Source: Pseudoflavonifractor sp. An85
Lineage (GTDB): Bacteria > Bacillota > Clostridia > Oscillospirales > Oscillospiraceae
Assembly: GCF_002161235.1 (NCBI RefSeq)
Contig: NZ_NFHE01000015.1
Location: 1-64,000 of the forward strand
Reading direction: 5' to 3'
DNA length: 64,000 nt
The translations under genes were made by a program, and so were the position numbers. This document shows, one piece after another, positions 7,218 to 15,322 of this stretch (within the stretch, counting starts at the first letter, position 1; every line of letters begins with the position of its first letter). The notes beneath the pieces are model-generated. The model worked only from the letters and a program-made list of their open reading frames with translations, was not told the origin of the DNA and did no database searches.

Positions 7218-8480
7218 TTATGCTTTTGAAATCTCTTTGATGAACTCCAGCAGGACATCGGCGCCTTTTTTGATGCTCTCGTAGTCGGTGAATTCCTCGG
7301 GACAGTGGGAGACTCCGTGGTTACGGCTGGGGACATAAATCATGTTGGTATCACAAAAATCTGTCATAATCATGGAATCATGGCCGGTTCCGTTGTTGAT
7401 TTCCAGGTAACGATACCCCAGATGATCGCAGATGGAGCGCAGCTTTTCCACGTTGTCCCCATTCATGATGCTGGGTCCGGTGGGATTGGAATACCCAACA
7501 CGGCGGATTTCTTCCAGTTCGCAGGCAATGCCGTATTTGTGGCTTACCTCATCCAGAATGGTTTGAATCAGCTGCTTGAAGTCTGTGGTCTCCGTAATGG
7601 CTTTGCTGAAGGTGCGGATTTCAATTTTCCCTTCCACGCGTTCCGGTACAAACTGATTGGAATTGGGGGTGATGTCCAATTTGCCCATCATACCCGTGAC
7701 ATCTTCGCCCAAGGCCTTGATCTGTGCGTCAAAGGCTTGGATAAAGGCAGCGGCAGCCACCAAGGCATCTTTTCGAGAGGACATGGGCGCGGTGGAGTCT
7801 GCGGTTTGGCCATGGAAGCGAAGGGTATATCGCCCAATTCCGGCCAAATAGCGAATTAAGCCCACATCCACCTGGGCTTGATCCAGGACAGGACCCTGCT
7901 CCACATGCAGCTCCACAAAGTTCTTAATGGACCCGGGCTTGCGAACGCAGGAAGCCAAGTCGGGGTTCAGGCCGTATTCCTTCATGGCCTCCAGCTTGGT
8001 TTGCCCAAACCGGTTTTTGACGGTACGGAGCTCCTCCATGGTGAGGGTGCCCACCATGGCTCTGGAATTGGTCACTCCGGTGCAGGGGCCAAAGGTGGCT
8101 CCTTCTTCTGCATTCATGAGAATCAGTTCCAAAGGATAGTCGTTGCAAAAGTGTTCCTCCGTGAGCACGCGCATCACTTCCAGCGCAGCAACGGTACCGG
8201 CCGCACCATCAAAGGCACCACCGTGGACCACAGAATCATAGTGGGAACCGAACATGACCACCGGGGCATCCGGAATGGTGCCCTCTCTGCGGCCGAAAAT
8301 GGTGCCTACGCTGTCCTGGTAAATGTGCAAATGGAGCTTTTCCATCTCGCCAATCAGATACTCCTTTGCCATGGTATCTTCCTTGGAATAGGAAGAGCGT
8401 GTTACGCCTTGGCCTGGAGTAGAGGTGTAGGTGGCCAGGGTTTCCAGATCCTGCTGAATTCGACTTGTTTGTGTTTGCAT
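7218..8480 (-). CDS. M20-family amidohydrolase (N-carbamoyl amino acid hydrolase/allantoate amidohydrolase type)
   Basis: These 420 residues belong to the hydantoinase/carbamoylase branch of M20, zinc enzymes that hydrolyse N-carbamoyl or related amides of amino acids. Metal ligands and catalytic residues are in place: His80 in FGSHYDS, Asp91 in GAFDGAAG, Glu125-Glu126 in NAEEG, His192 in ELHVEQGP and a C-terminal His in NHGVSHCPEE. A lid/dimerisation domain fills about 215-330. AAGAGGA precedes the ATG at slightly long spacing. It lies between the PTS transporter (91 bp upstream) and the M24 gene, so it probably acts on the imported compound after phosphorylation or on a product of it. The exact substrate cannot be read from sequence. 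Confidence 0.88.
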   Translation of the reverse strand: MQTQTSRIQQDLETLATYTSTPGQGVTRSSYSKEDTMAKEYLIGEMEKLHLHIYQDSVGTIFGRREGTIPDAPVVMFGSHYDSVVHGGAFDGAAGTVAALEVMRVLTEEHFCNDYPLELILMNAEEGATFGPCTGVTNSRAMVGTLTMEELRTVKNRFGQTKLEAMKEYGLNPDLASCVRKPGSIKNFVELHVEQGPVLDQAQVDVGLIRYLAGIGRYTLRFHGQTADSTAPMSSRKDALVAAAAFIQAFDAQIKALGEDVTGMMGKLDITPNSNQFVPERVEGKIEIRTFSKAITETTDFKQLIQTILDEVSHKYGIACELEEIRRVGYSNPTGPSIMNGDNVEKLRSICDHLGYRYLEINNGTGHDSMIMTDFCDTNMIYVPSRNHGVSHCPEEFTDYESIKKGADVLLEFIKEISKA

Positions 8481-8570
8481 GGTGTCATATCCTCTTCCTT
8501 GTTATGTTTTTTAGGGGTGGTGCTGTATCATCCGGCTGGATGATACAGCACCACGGAGGGAGGGAGTTGG

Positions 8571-10151
8571 TTAGGTGTGGGATTTCACAGCCCGCTTCAA
8601 TTCTGCAGCTGCTTTTTCCACTTTGGAGCCATAGACAATTTGGCAGGCAGTTTCGTTGATACGAATGAGGCCCAGAGCTCCGGTGGGTTTCAGGGCAGCT
8701 TCGTCCACCAAAGAGGTGTCTTTGAGAATCAGGCGCAGGCGGGAGATGCAATTGTCAATCTCCACCACGTTGTCGGTGCCGCCGATGGCGGAGAGAATGG
8801 CAGCGCCCAACTCGGTGACTTCAACACTCTGGCTGACCTGGTCGGACTCATCCTCGCGGCCAGGCGTTTTGATGTTGAACTTGACAATGGCCCACCGGAA
8901 CACCAGGAAGTAGGTCACGGCATAGACCAGGCCAATGGCCACGTTGATATACCATTTGGTCTCAGGACCACGAAGGACGCCGAACAGCATCAAATCCACC
9001 AGACCGCCGCCGGCATTGCCGATGCACACACCCAGCAGGGTGTTGATGAAGAAGGACAGACCGGCCATAACTGCGTGGAACAGCCACAGCAGGGGAGAGA
9101 TGAAGAAGAATGCAAACTCGATGGGCTCGGTGATACCAGTCAGGAAACTGGTGAGGCCAGCGGCCAGCAGAATGCCCTTGACTTTCTGACGGTTCTGGGG
9201 ATAAGCGGTCTTATACATGGCAAAACATGCAGCGGGAAGACCGAAGACCATGAAGGGATGAGTGCCCTGGGTCAGGAAACGGGTTGCCTCTCGCATGGTG
9301 TCCATATCAGGATTGCTGGACATGAGCAGCTGGTTGAAGATGTTCAGGGCACCGGATACCTGCTCGCCATCGATCATGGCGGTGCCGCCGATGGGGGTAA
9401 AGCGGATCAGCTGGTTGAGAATGTGGTGCAGGCCCGTGGGGATCAGCAAACGCTCCAGGAAGCCATAAATGAAGGTGCCGAAAGCGCCTGCGGCAGCTAG
9501 CAGATTGCCAAAGCCATTGATTACCATGTTGAACAAGGGCCAAATGAAGTACATGGCAATGGCCACCAGGGGAATGGTCACCACGATCATGATGGGTACA
9601 AAGCGCTTGCCGCTGAAGAAGCTGAAGGCAGTGGGGAGCTGGGTTTCATGGAAGCGGTTGTGGATGAGAGAGGACCACAGACCCACGATAATACCGCCGA
9701 AAATGCTCATGCGGTAGGTGAAGATACCCAGCACGGTATCATACGCGGCATTGGTCTGGGTGGCGGTCAACACATCCATGCCTTGGCTGGTCAGATACTC
9801 CACGCTGGTGGTCTCAGCGGTGATGCCATTTAACTGAAGGAAAAAGCGGATGGTGATGTGGAACAGCACAAAGCCGATGACAGAGGAGAACGCTGCCACA
9901 TCTCGATCTTCCTTGGCCATACCCTGTGCCACAGACATACAGAATAGGACCGGAAGAAGGCTGAAGAGGCCGCTGGCAAGGGCATTGACCAGACTGACAA
10001 AGTCGTTTACAAAGCCCACATGTGCCAGTGCGTTTCCGAACACATTGGGATTTTGCAGGGTAGACGCTAAGCCCAGGAGTAAACCTGCGGCAACAATGAT
10101 GGATAGGGGTCCCATCAAGGACTTGCCCAGTTTCTGTACAAATGTTCTCAT
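8571..10151 (-). CDS. PTS sugar transporter subunit EIIBC (glucose/maltose/N-acetylglucosamine superfamily)
   Basis: The 526-residue membrane protein carries the EIIC domain (about 1-420, ten or so hydrophobic spans, signature GITEPIEFAFFF) and a C-terminal EIIB domain (about 445-526) with the phosphorylated Cys468 in NCISRLRL. It imports a sugar or sugar-like compound and phosphorylates it on entry. No EIIA domain is fused or encoded nearby, so phosphate must come from an EIIA made elsewhere. I start it at the ATG preceded by GGGAGGA at 10151; a longer frame upstream runs into the promoter. The gene heads an operon with M20 and M24 hydrolases, an unusual pairing that suggests a conjugate of a sugar and an amino acid or amide as substrate. 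Confidence 0.93.
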   Translation of the reverse strand: MRTFVQKLGKSLMGPLSIIVAAGLLLGLASTLQNPNVFGNALAHVGFVNDFVSLVNALASGLFSLLPVLFCMSVAQGMAKEDRDVAAFSSVIGFVLFHITIRFFLQLNGITAETTSVEYLTSQGMDVLTATQTNAAYDTVLGIFTYRMSIFGGIIVGLWSSLIHNRFHETQLPTAFSFFSGKRFVPIMIVVTIPLVAIAMYFIWPLFNMVINGFGNLLAAAGAFGTFIYGFLERLLIPTGLHHILNQLIRFTPIGGTAMIDGEQVSGALNIFNQLLMSSNPDMDTMREATRFLTQGTHPFMVFGLPAACFAMYKTAYPQNRQKVKGILLAAGLTSFLTGITEPIEFAFFFISPLLWLFHAVMAGLSFFINTLLGVCIGNAGGGLVDLMLFGVLRGPETKWYINVAIGLVYAVTYFLVFRWAIVKFNIKTPGREDESDQVSQSVEVTELGAAILSAIGGTDNVVEIDNCISRLRLILKDTSLVDEAALKPTGALGLIRINETACQIVYGSKVEKAAAELKRAVKSHT

Positions 10152-10220
10152 ACGATCCTCCCATAAGTTTTTTTGTGAGTTATTCACATGCGCGCTGTGA
10201 TCAAACCCTTGTGTATTTGT

Positions 10221-10248
10221 ATTATAATTGCGTAAGAGGGGAAAGCAA
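10221..10248 (-). promoter_or_regulatory. Promoter of the PTS-M20-M24 operon
   Basis: Read on the minus strand, TTGCTT (10248-10243), 16 bp, then TATAAT (10226-10221). The -10 box is perfect and lies about 70 bp before the EIIBC start. Confidence 0.7.
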
Positions 10249-10299
10249 TCCTTTTGCCTGCTTTTGAGAGGATGTTGAGCAAGAGAAATTTGTATCATT

Positions 10300-10317
10300 T
10301 TGTGAAATAAATTACAA
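10300..10317. promoter_or_regulatory. Possible RpiR or catabolite operator
   Basis: The 18-bp site reads TTGTGAAATAAATTACAA, an imperfect palindrome (six base pairs of inverted symmetry, the outer arms TTGT/ACAA exact). It lies about 50 bp upstream of the -35 box of the PTS promoter. RpiR-family operators are often AT-rich palindromes like this, but I cannot assign the binding protein. Confidence 0.25.
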
Positions 10318-10443
10318 CGTGACGATCATCGCAAATAACTGAATAAATAAAGGCGAAATTTACACAATAAAGTGATGGAAAAGAGTTGCACAGAAACAGT
10401 AAATCATGCGAGCTGAGAAGGCAGTGGGTCAAAAAAGAAATTT

Positions 10444-10475
10444 GCGCACCGGATAGAATGTTCTATCCGGTGCGC
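10444..10475. terminator. Terminator after the acetyltransferase-methyltransferase gene
   Basis: GCGCACCGGATAGAA (10444-10458) pairs exactly with 10461-10475 around a minimal loop. An A-tract at 10434-10441 gives T-residues on the minus strand, and a short T-run follows on the plus strand. It terminates the minus-strand gene ending at 10490. Confidence 0.88.
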
Positions 10476-10489
10476 TTTTATAGCTTGGC

Positions 10490-11845
10490 TTATGGCTCTC
10501 CCACAAAGAGCAGATGATTGGAGGCACCCAGGTGTTCCGGTTTCTCACAGGTGTAGAAGTGATACCGCAGATACTGGGCATAGTTCTTTTCGTCCATGGC
10601 ATTGATCTTCTCCTGGAGCAGCTCGCTGACCCCGTCCGAGGCCACCTGGTGGAGGATCTTCACACCGCCCTCCCGCAGCAGTTCCCGGCAGGCATCCACC
10701 GTGTGGAACACAAAGGGAAAGTCGTGACAGCGGAAAGTGTCCTTGTTGTAGTCTCCCGTCACGAAATAGTCCGGGACCTCGTGAAACATGGTGAGGATGA
10801 CCATATCGTTGGAGATAAAGGCGAAGAACAGTTTTCCGTCCGGCTTGCACACCCGCTTGGCCTCTTGGATGCAGCGCAGCTTGTCGGCCTGGCTGTGCAA
10901 GTGATACAGGGGACCAAAGAGAAGGACGATGTCAAAGGAGCTGTCCTCATAGCGGCTGAGATCCAGGGCGTTGCCTTGCACCAGGTCGATGGTGTCCCGG
11001 TCCGTCAGCTTGGAGCGAAAGGCTGCTATGTTGTCCTCAGACAGCTCCAAAGCGGACACTTGGTATCCCTTTCGGGCAAAATACAGGCTATATTCTCCCG
11101 CGCCAGCTCCTATGTCCAGAATTTTTGCCCCCGGAGTGAGATACCGCTGGATATACTCCACCGTGGTCAAAAACTCCACCCGGGCGGCCTGGGAGTGATT
11201 GAGGCGGCTGTTCTCATCTAAACGGCGGTATAATTCTTGCACGAGTTGGGTGTCGTTTTCGTATATAAGCCCCTCAGCCAAGTCCCTGGGATGTCCCCAC
11301 TGGCTTTTTAACATGGCATAGTGGACGGTATCACAGATGCCCTGGTTGTTGCAATCCGACTGCCGGGAAGTGCCTTCACAGGTCATACCGCATTTCTTCA
11401 TCACACCACCGGAGTGGGGGTTGTTGGTGTCGTGCTTAGCGGTGATGCGGTGGAAATCGCAAGTGTCAAACAAGTAGCCCAACACCCCTTGCAAGGCCTC
11501 GGTGGTAATGCCCTGATGCCACCAGGGTCGCCCGATGCAATAGGCCACTTCTACGCTGGAGAGCTGGTCGTTGGGATTCATGCCGCTGATGCTCCCGATG
11601 GGCTGGCCCAGATCTTTGGGCACAATGAGCCACTGATAGAAGTTGTCCTTCTGGTAGCCATTCACCCAGAATTGCAGCACCTGCCGGGTGATGTCTGGGC
11701 TGGTGTGGGCCGGCCACATGAGGTACTTGGTGACTTGCGGGTCAGAGGCCCAGTGGTCAAACATGGCCTGGGCATCCTCCACGGTGGCCCGGCGGAGAAT
11801 AAGTCTAGGTGTTTCAATGGTTTGGGTTCCTCCATGGGTGGGCAT
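10490..11845 (-). CDS. Fused GNAT acetyltransferase and SAM-dependent methyltransferase
   Basis: This 451-residue protein joins two enzymes. Residues about 10-180 form a RimJ/RimL-type GNAT domain (TPRLILRRAT; the acetyl-CoA loop RPWWHQGITTEAL at 106-118). Residues about 200-451 form a class I methyltransferase with motif I KILDIGAGAGEYS at 241-253 and the later VLLFGPLYHL. The start is an ATG at 11845 after AGAAAGGAC; the frame stays open further upstream but there it overlaps an attenuator. The gene stands alone and is preceded by a promoter, a 32-codon leader peptide and an intrinsic terminator. That layout is typical of genes induced by ribosome-targeting drugs, so a role in antibiotic modification is a reasonable but unproven guess. 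Confidence 0.9.
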   Translation of the reverse strand: MPTHGGTQTIETPRLILRRATVEDAQAMFDHWASDPQVTKYLMWPAHTSPDITRQVLQFWVNGYQKDNFYQWLIVPKDLGQPIGSISGMNPNDQLSSVEVAYCIGRPWWHQGITTEALQGVLGYLFDTCDFHRITAKHDTNNPHSGGVMKKCGMTCEGTSRQSDCNNQGICDTVHYAMLKSQWGHPRDLAEGLIYENDTQLVQELYRRLDENSRLNHSQAARVEFLTTVEYIQRYLTPGAKILDIGAGAGEYSLYFARKGYQVSALELSEDNIAAFRSKLTDRDTIDLVQGNALDLSRYEDSSFDIVLLFGPLYHLHSQADKLRCIQEAKRVCKPDGKLFFAFISNDMVILTMFHEVPDYFVTGDYNKDTFRCHDFPFVFHTVDACRELLREGGVKILHQVASDGVSELLQEKINAMDEKNYAQYLRYHFYTCEKPEHLGASNHLLFVGEP

Positions 11846-11860
11846 AGAATCAGTCCTTTC

Positions 11861-11914
11861 TAAAAAATGAAACGCAGTGCAAGCTGGCCTGTGCGGGGTG
11901 GGCTTGCACTGCGT
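11861..11914 (-). terminator. Attenuator terminator before the acetyltransferase-methyltransferase
   Basis: On the minus strand the arms ACGCAGTGCAAGC (11914-11902) and GCTTGCACTGCGT (11884-11872) pair exactly over 13 bp and are followed by TTCATTTTTT. It lies between the leader peptide and the gene, so transcripts stop here unless a competing pairing forms. The left arm contains TGCAAGCCC, the exact complement of GGGCTTGCA near the end of the leader reading frame. Confidence 0.88.
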
Positions 11915-11940
11915 CTGTTTTCTAAAAATATCCCTTGGGA

Positions 11941-12039
11941 TTATGGTGAAAAAGAGCGTGACCATGCAAGCCCGATGCGACCATAAGGCATATCGGACGA
12001 AAGGGCGTTCATATTACTATGATCCATATGACAAAGCAT
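11941..12039 (-). CDS. Leader peptide of the attenuator, 32 residues
   Basis: AGGAGGTG stands 5 bases before an ATG that opens a 32-codon frame (begins MLCHMDHSNMNA, ends WSRSFSP). The RNA at its start, GTGACCATGC, can pair with GCATGGTCAC near its end; that second segment overlaps the strand that can open the downstream terminator. A ribosome stalled early in the frame would free it and allow read-through. The peptide has four Met and three His or Asp-His steps but no run of a single amino acid, so stalling by a drug fits better than stalling by amino acid shortage. Which drug is unknown. Confidence 0.8.
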   Translation of the reverse strand: MLCHMDHSNMNALSSDMPYGRIGLAWSRSFSP

Positions 12040-12065
12040 GGTCACACCTCCTAAAAGTTTTGCAC

Positions 12066-12094
12066 ATTATACGTCTGCGGTGTGGAAAAGTCAA
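12066..12094 (-). promoter_or_regulatory. Promoter of the attenuated unit
   Basis: Minus strand TTGACT (12094-12089), exactly 17 bp, TATAAT (12071-12066). Transcription would start a few bases before the leader ribosome site, so the whole attenuator is in the transcript. Confidence 0.85.
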
Positions 12095-12309
12095 GGGATT
12101 ATAGAAAAGCTGTGGAAGAAAGAGCTTGGATGGGGTTGGCCGTGCAGAGCAGTAGCTGGTGGCAGCCTATTACAACGCAATCGACCGCCCCTTGCGACGT
12201 CGTTATATTTGTGCTAAATTTGAACTATCAATCCTAACAGGAAAGTTAAAGGCGCTGTTGGTGGTATATCTTGCGAATAGGTGAAAAAAGAGCGGGAGGC
12301 TGTAACGGT

Positions 12310-12987
12310 ATGAAAAAGTACATCATACTCGTGATTTTAGCTTTGTCGGTTGTGTTGCAAGGATGCGCCATAAAGTACAATGACATAACAGAGCAAACGG
12401 AATATGAGATTGTCAGCCAGGTGAAAGAGTACTTAACAGAGAAATACGGGAGTTTTTATTATGAGATAAACGGTTTTTTCAGGGCTGGTTGGGACCAAGA
12501 ATATGATCTTTTGAACCTCTCCGTTGAAATGGATGGCATTAAAGAGAACTTTTCTGTTCAGAGATATAAAACAGAATCTGGATATGTTTTTGGAGACAAT
12601 TATTTTGGCTTAGTCATTAGGCCAAGTTTTGAACAAAAGGTATCAGAGTTTGCTTCCCAATATTTCGATGAGTATGGTGTTTACGCAACGTTAGAGCAAA
12701 ATTATCCCGACAAATTAACTCAGGCTACGCAAATACAAGAGTTGTTAGAGCTGGATAATCTCCAAAACATAACGATAGTCGTGGTGGTTGAAGAGGAATT
12801 TCGTAGTGTTGAGGAATTTGAGAAGGTTGCGAAATCATTTGTTTATCAATGGACTCAGGAAGGGGTACCGTCCACAGTTCGGGTTATTTATCTTAGTGAG
12901 GAAGTATTTAAGACGATTGATCGATCCAATGTTTCTTCTGTTTTTGTAAATAACCAACTGGCTGAGTACCGTGAAATTGTGAAATAG
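12310..12987 (+). CDS. Lipoprotein of unknown function
   Basis: The 225-residue product starts MKKYIILVILALSVVLQGC, a lipoprotein signal peptide with Cys19 as the lipid-modified residue, so it is anchored to the outer face of the membrane. The rest is acidic and rich in Tyr and Glu with no domain I recognise. GGGAGG lies 10 bases before the chosen ATG; an in-frame start 39 bp upstream would bury the signal peptide. Codon use is AT-rich. A second lipoprotein of similar size follows 185 bp later on the same strand, so the two may be a functional pair. Confidence 0.8.
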   Translation: MKKYIILVILALSVVLQGCAIKYNDITEQTEYEIVSQVKEYLTEKYGSFYYEINGFFRAGWDQEYDLLNLSVEMDGIKENFSVQRYKTESGYVFGDNYFGLVIRPSFEQKVSEFASQYFDEYGVYATLEQNYPDKLTQATQIQELLELDNLQNITIVVVVEEEFRSVEEFEKVAKSFVYQWTQEGVPSTVRVIYLSEEVFKTIDRSNVSSVFVNNQLAEYREIVK

Positions 12988-13172
12988 GTAATAAAAGATA
13001 ACTTAGCATCTGAATTGAAAAGAACGGTAGGAAGCGAACTTGGGGTTCTTATAGACAATGAGGGAATAGATAGGGGAGAGAATGGGTGGGCAATATGGAA
13101 GGGCGGAATGTTTCAGACACCGAGAGCCCCCAAAGACATTTGATTGTACCCTGTTCATTGAGGTGTTGTGTT

Positions 13173-13772
13173 ATGTCAAAAGCAAAACGAGTTTTTCTCA
13201 TCCTCCTGGTGATTCTGGTCGGCACACTGTTTTCTGCCTGTGATCAGGGCAAATCTGATCCACAAGAAACAGAAGAGACTGTAACAAAGGTTGTTTTTTC
13301 AGAGAAAATTCTCGGGATTGCCCAAATGTCTCCAGAGGATTGGATGTCGGATTTAATGAGTACCAGCGAAGGGAATTATGAGAACGTATATGTGAATGAT
13401 GCTGGGACAGCAGTGACATTGGAAATTACCGATACGCAAAAAGAGTATTGGATGACATCTAGAGAAAAGCTGCTGACCGACCTGAAAAGTCAATTTGCCC
13501 AACTTGGGACGGGATATAAAATTGAGTACAGTGATGATTATAGCCATATTGATTTGTACTATAACTTAGAATTGGATGCTTATGAGGCGATTCGCTACGT
13601 CATGTCTACAGAAGTGTTTTGTGCAAATCTGCAGCTGCTGTCCGGAGTTGAACACGACCAGTGGAAAGTGAGCTTCAATATCTATAATTCCGAAACGGGT
13701 AAGTTGGTAACAAGTGGAAACAGCGATACGGGGCTTTCCTATGATGCATCCGATTGGGAGGCAAGTATGTAA
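13173..13772 (+). CDS. Second lipoprotein of unknown function
   Basis: A 199-residue product with the signal sequence MSKAKRVFLILLVILVG and the lipobox LFSAC, so Cys23 or thereabouts is lipid-anchored. The mature part is hydrophilic with Asp, Glu, Ser and Thr, and no recognised domain. I use the ATG at 13173, which has GAGGTG upstream. The longer frame from 13086 adds a non-hydrophobic stretch before the signal. Like its neighbour it is AT-rich, and a strong terminator follows 16 bp after the stop. Confidence 0.8.
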   Translation: MSKAKRVFLILLVILVGTLFSACDQGKSDPQETEETVTKVVFSEKILGIAQMSPEDWMSDLMSTSEGNYENVYVNDAGTAVTLEITDTQKEYWMTSREKLLTDLKSQFAQLGTGYKIEYSDDYSHIDLYYNLELDAYEAIRYVMSTEVFCANLQLLSGVEHDQWKVSFNIYNSETGKLVTSGNSDTGLSYDASDWEASM

Positions 13773-13788
13773 ATGGGAGAAGAGCTGA

Positions 13789-13824
13789 AAAAGCCTGGAA
13801 AACTTCGGTTTTCCAGGCTTTTTT
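13789..13824 (+). terminator. Terminator of the lipoprotein pair
   Basis: AAGCCTGGAAAAC (about 13791-13803) pairs exactly with GTTTTCCAGGCTT around a TTCG tetraloop and runs into six T. The loop and flanks resemble the terminator at 876-911. Confidence 0.92.
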
Positions 13825-13891
13825 CTAAATGTAATTTTTGATGTGGGACAGGATGAGGGGGCCATCTGCCCCATGCGAAAAATGGGCAGCG

Positions 13892-14539
13892 TTAATCCAA
13901 CCGGGAATCCATGAGTTTATATAGGACAAACAGGGTTGCCACACCACAGGCAGCCAGGGGAACGGGAAGCGTGGCCACTGGCTGGGATAGAAAGGTACCT
14001 GCACACAGCAGAGCAAATAACAAGAGGAAAATTAACACCCACGGCCCTTTTTTGGAGTTGGAGGAAAAGGAACTCCGGCAAATCCAGTAGACGATCCCGC
14101 AGGAAATCAATATAAGGCCCATGCCAGCCAGCAGTTGGCCAAAGGTTAGTGTCAGCCGGGGCCAACTTCCTATGCCCAACAGGCCCTCCAATATCCCAAA
14201 TCCCAGCCAAATGGCGGCAAGAATGGACGCGGACAGCAGCCCATCTCGAAGGCTGGTGAGTAGACTAACCCACCGGGACGTGGGGGGCAACGCCTCAATT
14301 ACGCTGTCGCAAAAGGCCTTGGGATCCGGGCCAAGGACATCTTCGGGTTTATCTCCCCGGGCCTGGGCATCCAACAGCATTTGGGTCATATCCCGGCGTA
14401 CCTGTTCTTGCTCCCAAGTGCTGATTCGAGAACCTCGCAGATAAACCACCATATCCGTTAACAGAGTCTTGCTTTCTTCACTCAAGGCTTCTTCCAATCG
14501 GTTATTTTCCTCCAAAAGCTGCTTCGTCTTCTTGCGCAT
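13892..14539 (-). CDS. DUF1048-type membrane protein, partner of PadR
   Basis: The 215-residue protein has a soluble helical N-terminal domain (about 1-90, with LRGSRISTWEQEQVRRD and DVLGPDPKAFCDSVIEA) followed by four hydrophobic spans (about 100-125, 130-155, 165-190 and 190-210). That order is typical of DUF1048/HAAS-type proteins encoded with PadR repressors in Bacillota. Its start lies inside the end of the PadR gene (38-bp overlap), which implies coupled translation. These pairs commonly take part in envelope-stress or drug responses, but a precise role is not established. Confidence 0.8.
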   Translation of the reverse strand: MRKKTKQLLEENNRLEEALSEESKTLLTDMVVYLRGSRISTWEQEQVRRDMTQMLLDAQARGDKPEDVLGPDPKAFCDSVIEALPPTSRWVSLLTSLRDGLLSASILAAIWLGFGILEGLLGIGSWPRLTLTFGQLLAGMGLILISCGIVYWICRSSFSSNSKKGPWVLIFLLLFALLCAGTFLSQPVATLPVPLAACGVATLFVLYKLMDSRLD

Positions 14540-14870
14540 CTGGATAACCTCCTGTCATTTTGATGAGTTGATGGACCGCCCGGTTTAGCTCCAGGTAATG
14601 GTGGAAAAATTCAGCCAGTTCTTCTCGGCCCAATTCGGTCAGGGCATAATACTTCCGCTGAGGCCCCTCCGGTGAAGCCCGAAAACTGGCTGTAATGGAA
14701 CCTCGCTTCTCAAGCCGCAGCAACAGGGGGTAAACGGTACCCTCAGGAATCCGGCCAAATCCATAGCCCTCCAACCTTTGTGAGATTTCATATCCGTAGT
14801 GTTCCTCCTCCCGAAGTACAGCCAGTACGCATCCTTCCAGCGTGCCCTTAAGCATTTGAGATGGTATCAA
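14502..14870 (-). CDS. PadR-family transcriptional repressor
   Basis: A 122-residue winged-helix protein: LKGTLEGCVLAVL, YGYEISQRL, then EGTVYPLLLRLEKRG and the wing RKYYALTELGREEL, followed by a dimerisation helix. I choose the TTG at 14870, which has GGAGGTGA at ideal spacing. The longer frame to 14927 would include the operator sequence. PadR proteins repress their own operon until a small molecule or drug binds. Two palindromes overlapping and following its promoter fit autorepression. It is co-transcribed with the DUF1048 gene. Confidence 0.9.
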   Translation of the reverse strand: MIPSQMLKGTLEGCVLAVLREEEHYGYEISQRLEGYGFGRIPEGTVYPLLLRLEKRGSITASFRASPEGPQRKYYALTELGREELAEFFHHYLELNRAVHQLIKMTGGYPDAQEDEAAFGGK

Positions 14871-14883
14871 GGAATCACCTCCA

Positions 14884-14944
14884 CTATCTTGTTTTACAAG
14901 GTAGGTGTTTACTATATTGTAATGCAAGATAGCAAAGCTGTCAA
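14884..14944 (-). promoter_or_regulatory. PadR promoter with two palindromic operators
   Basis: On the minus strand TTGACA (14944-14939), 17 bp, TACAAT (14921-14916) forms a strong promoter. Two 21-bp palindromes share the arms CTATCTTGT/ACAAGGTAG (14884-14904) and CTATATTGT/GCAAGATAG (14912-14932), with centres 28 bp apart. One covers the -10 box and the other the start of transcription. This is the expected layout for autorepression. Confidence 0.7.
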
Positions 14945-15057
14945 GAAGATTTAACGTGAGCGGTCAGGGGATGACGGGAAAGCAACAGGAAGCATGTCTG
15001 CTGCTGATATGCTGGTATGTTTCCCATGGGAATGGCTGTAGCGAAAAAAAGTGAAAC

Positions 15058-15260
15058 TTGAAATAAACAACAAAGTTTGGTATAATATACCCGAATTGTA
15101 TTGATATGGGTAGAAATCTACACTGGGTGCAAGACAAGTAGTAGTAATTCAAACATCTCTCTTATCTATATGTTGTGGTTCAGAGAGAAAGAAAACCAAG
15201 TTGCCTAGATTGCCTAGACCTGTCGAATAACATGGACGGTCTTTTATTTTTTTCAAAAAT
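15058..15260 (+). ncRNA. Possible small RNA or untranslated leader
   Basis: TTGAAA (15058-15063), 17 bp, TATAAT (15081-15086) is a good promoter. About 150 bp later an imperfect stem (GACC...GGTC, about 15218-15240) is followed by TTTTATTTTTTT. No reading frame with a ribosome site lies between them. The transcript includes small hairpins such as GTAGA/TCTAC and TCTCT/AGAGA. It may be a free RNA or a leader upstream of the Rrf2 gene that reads through under some condition. Confidence 0.4.
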
Positions 15261-15322
15261 ATGACCATGACGGTTTGGTTAGGGAATGCCATAGTGGGTA
15301 CAGAGACAGAGGAGTTGGGATT

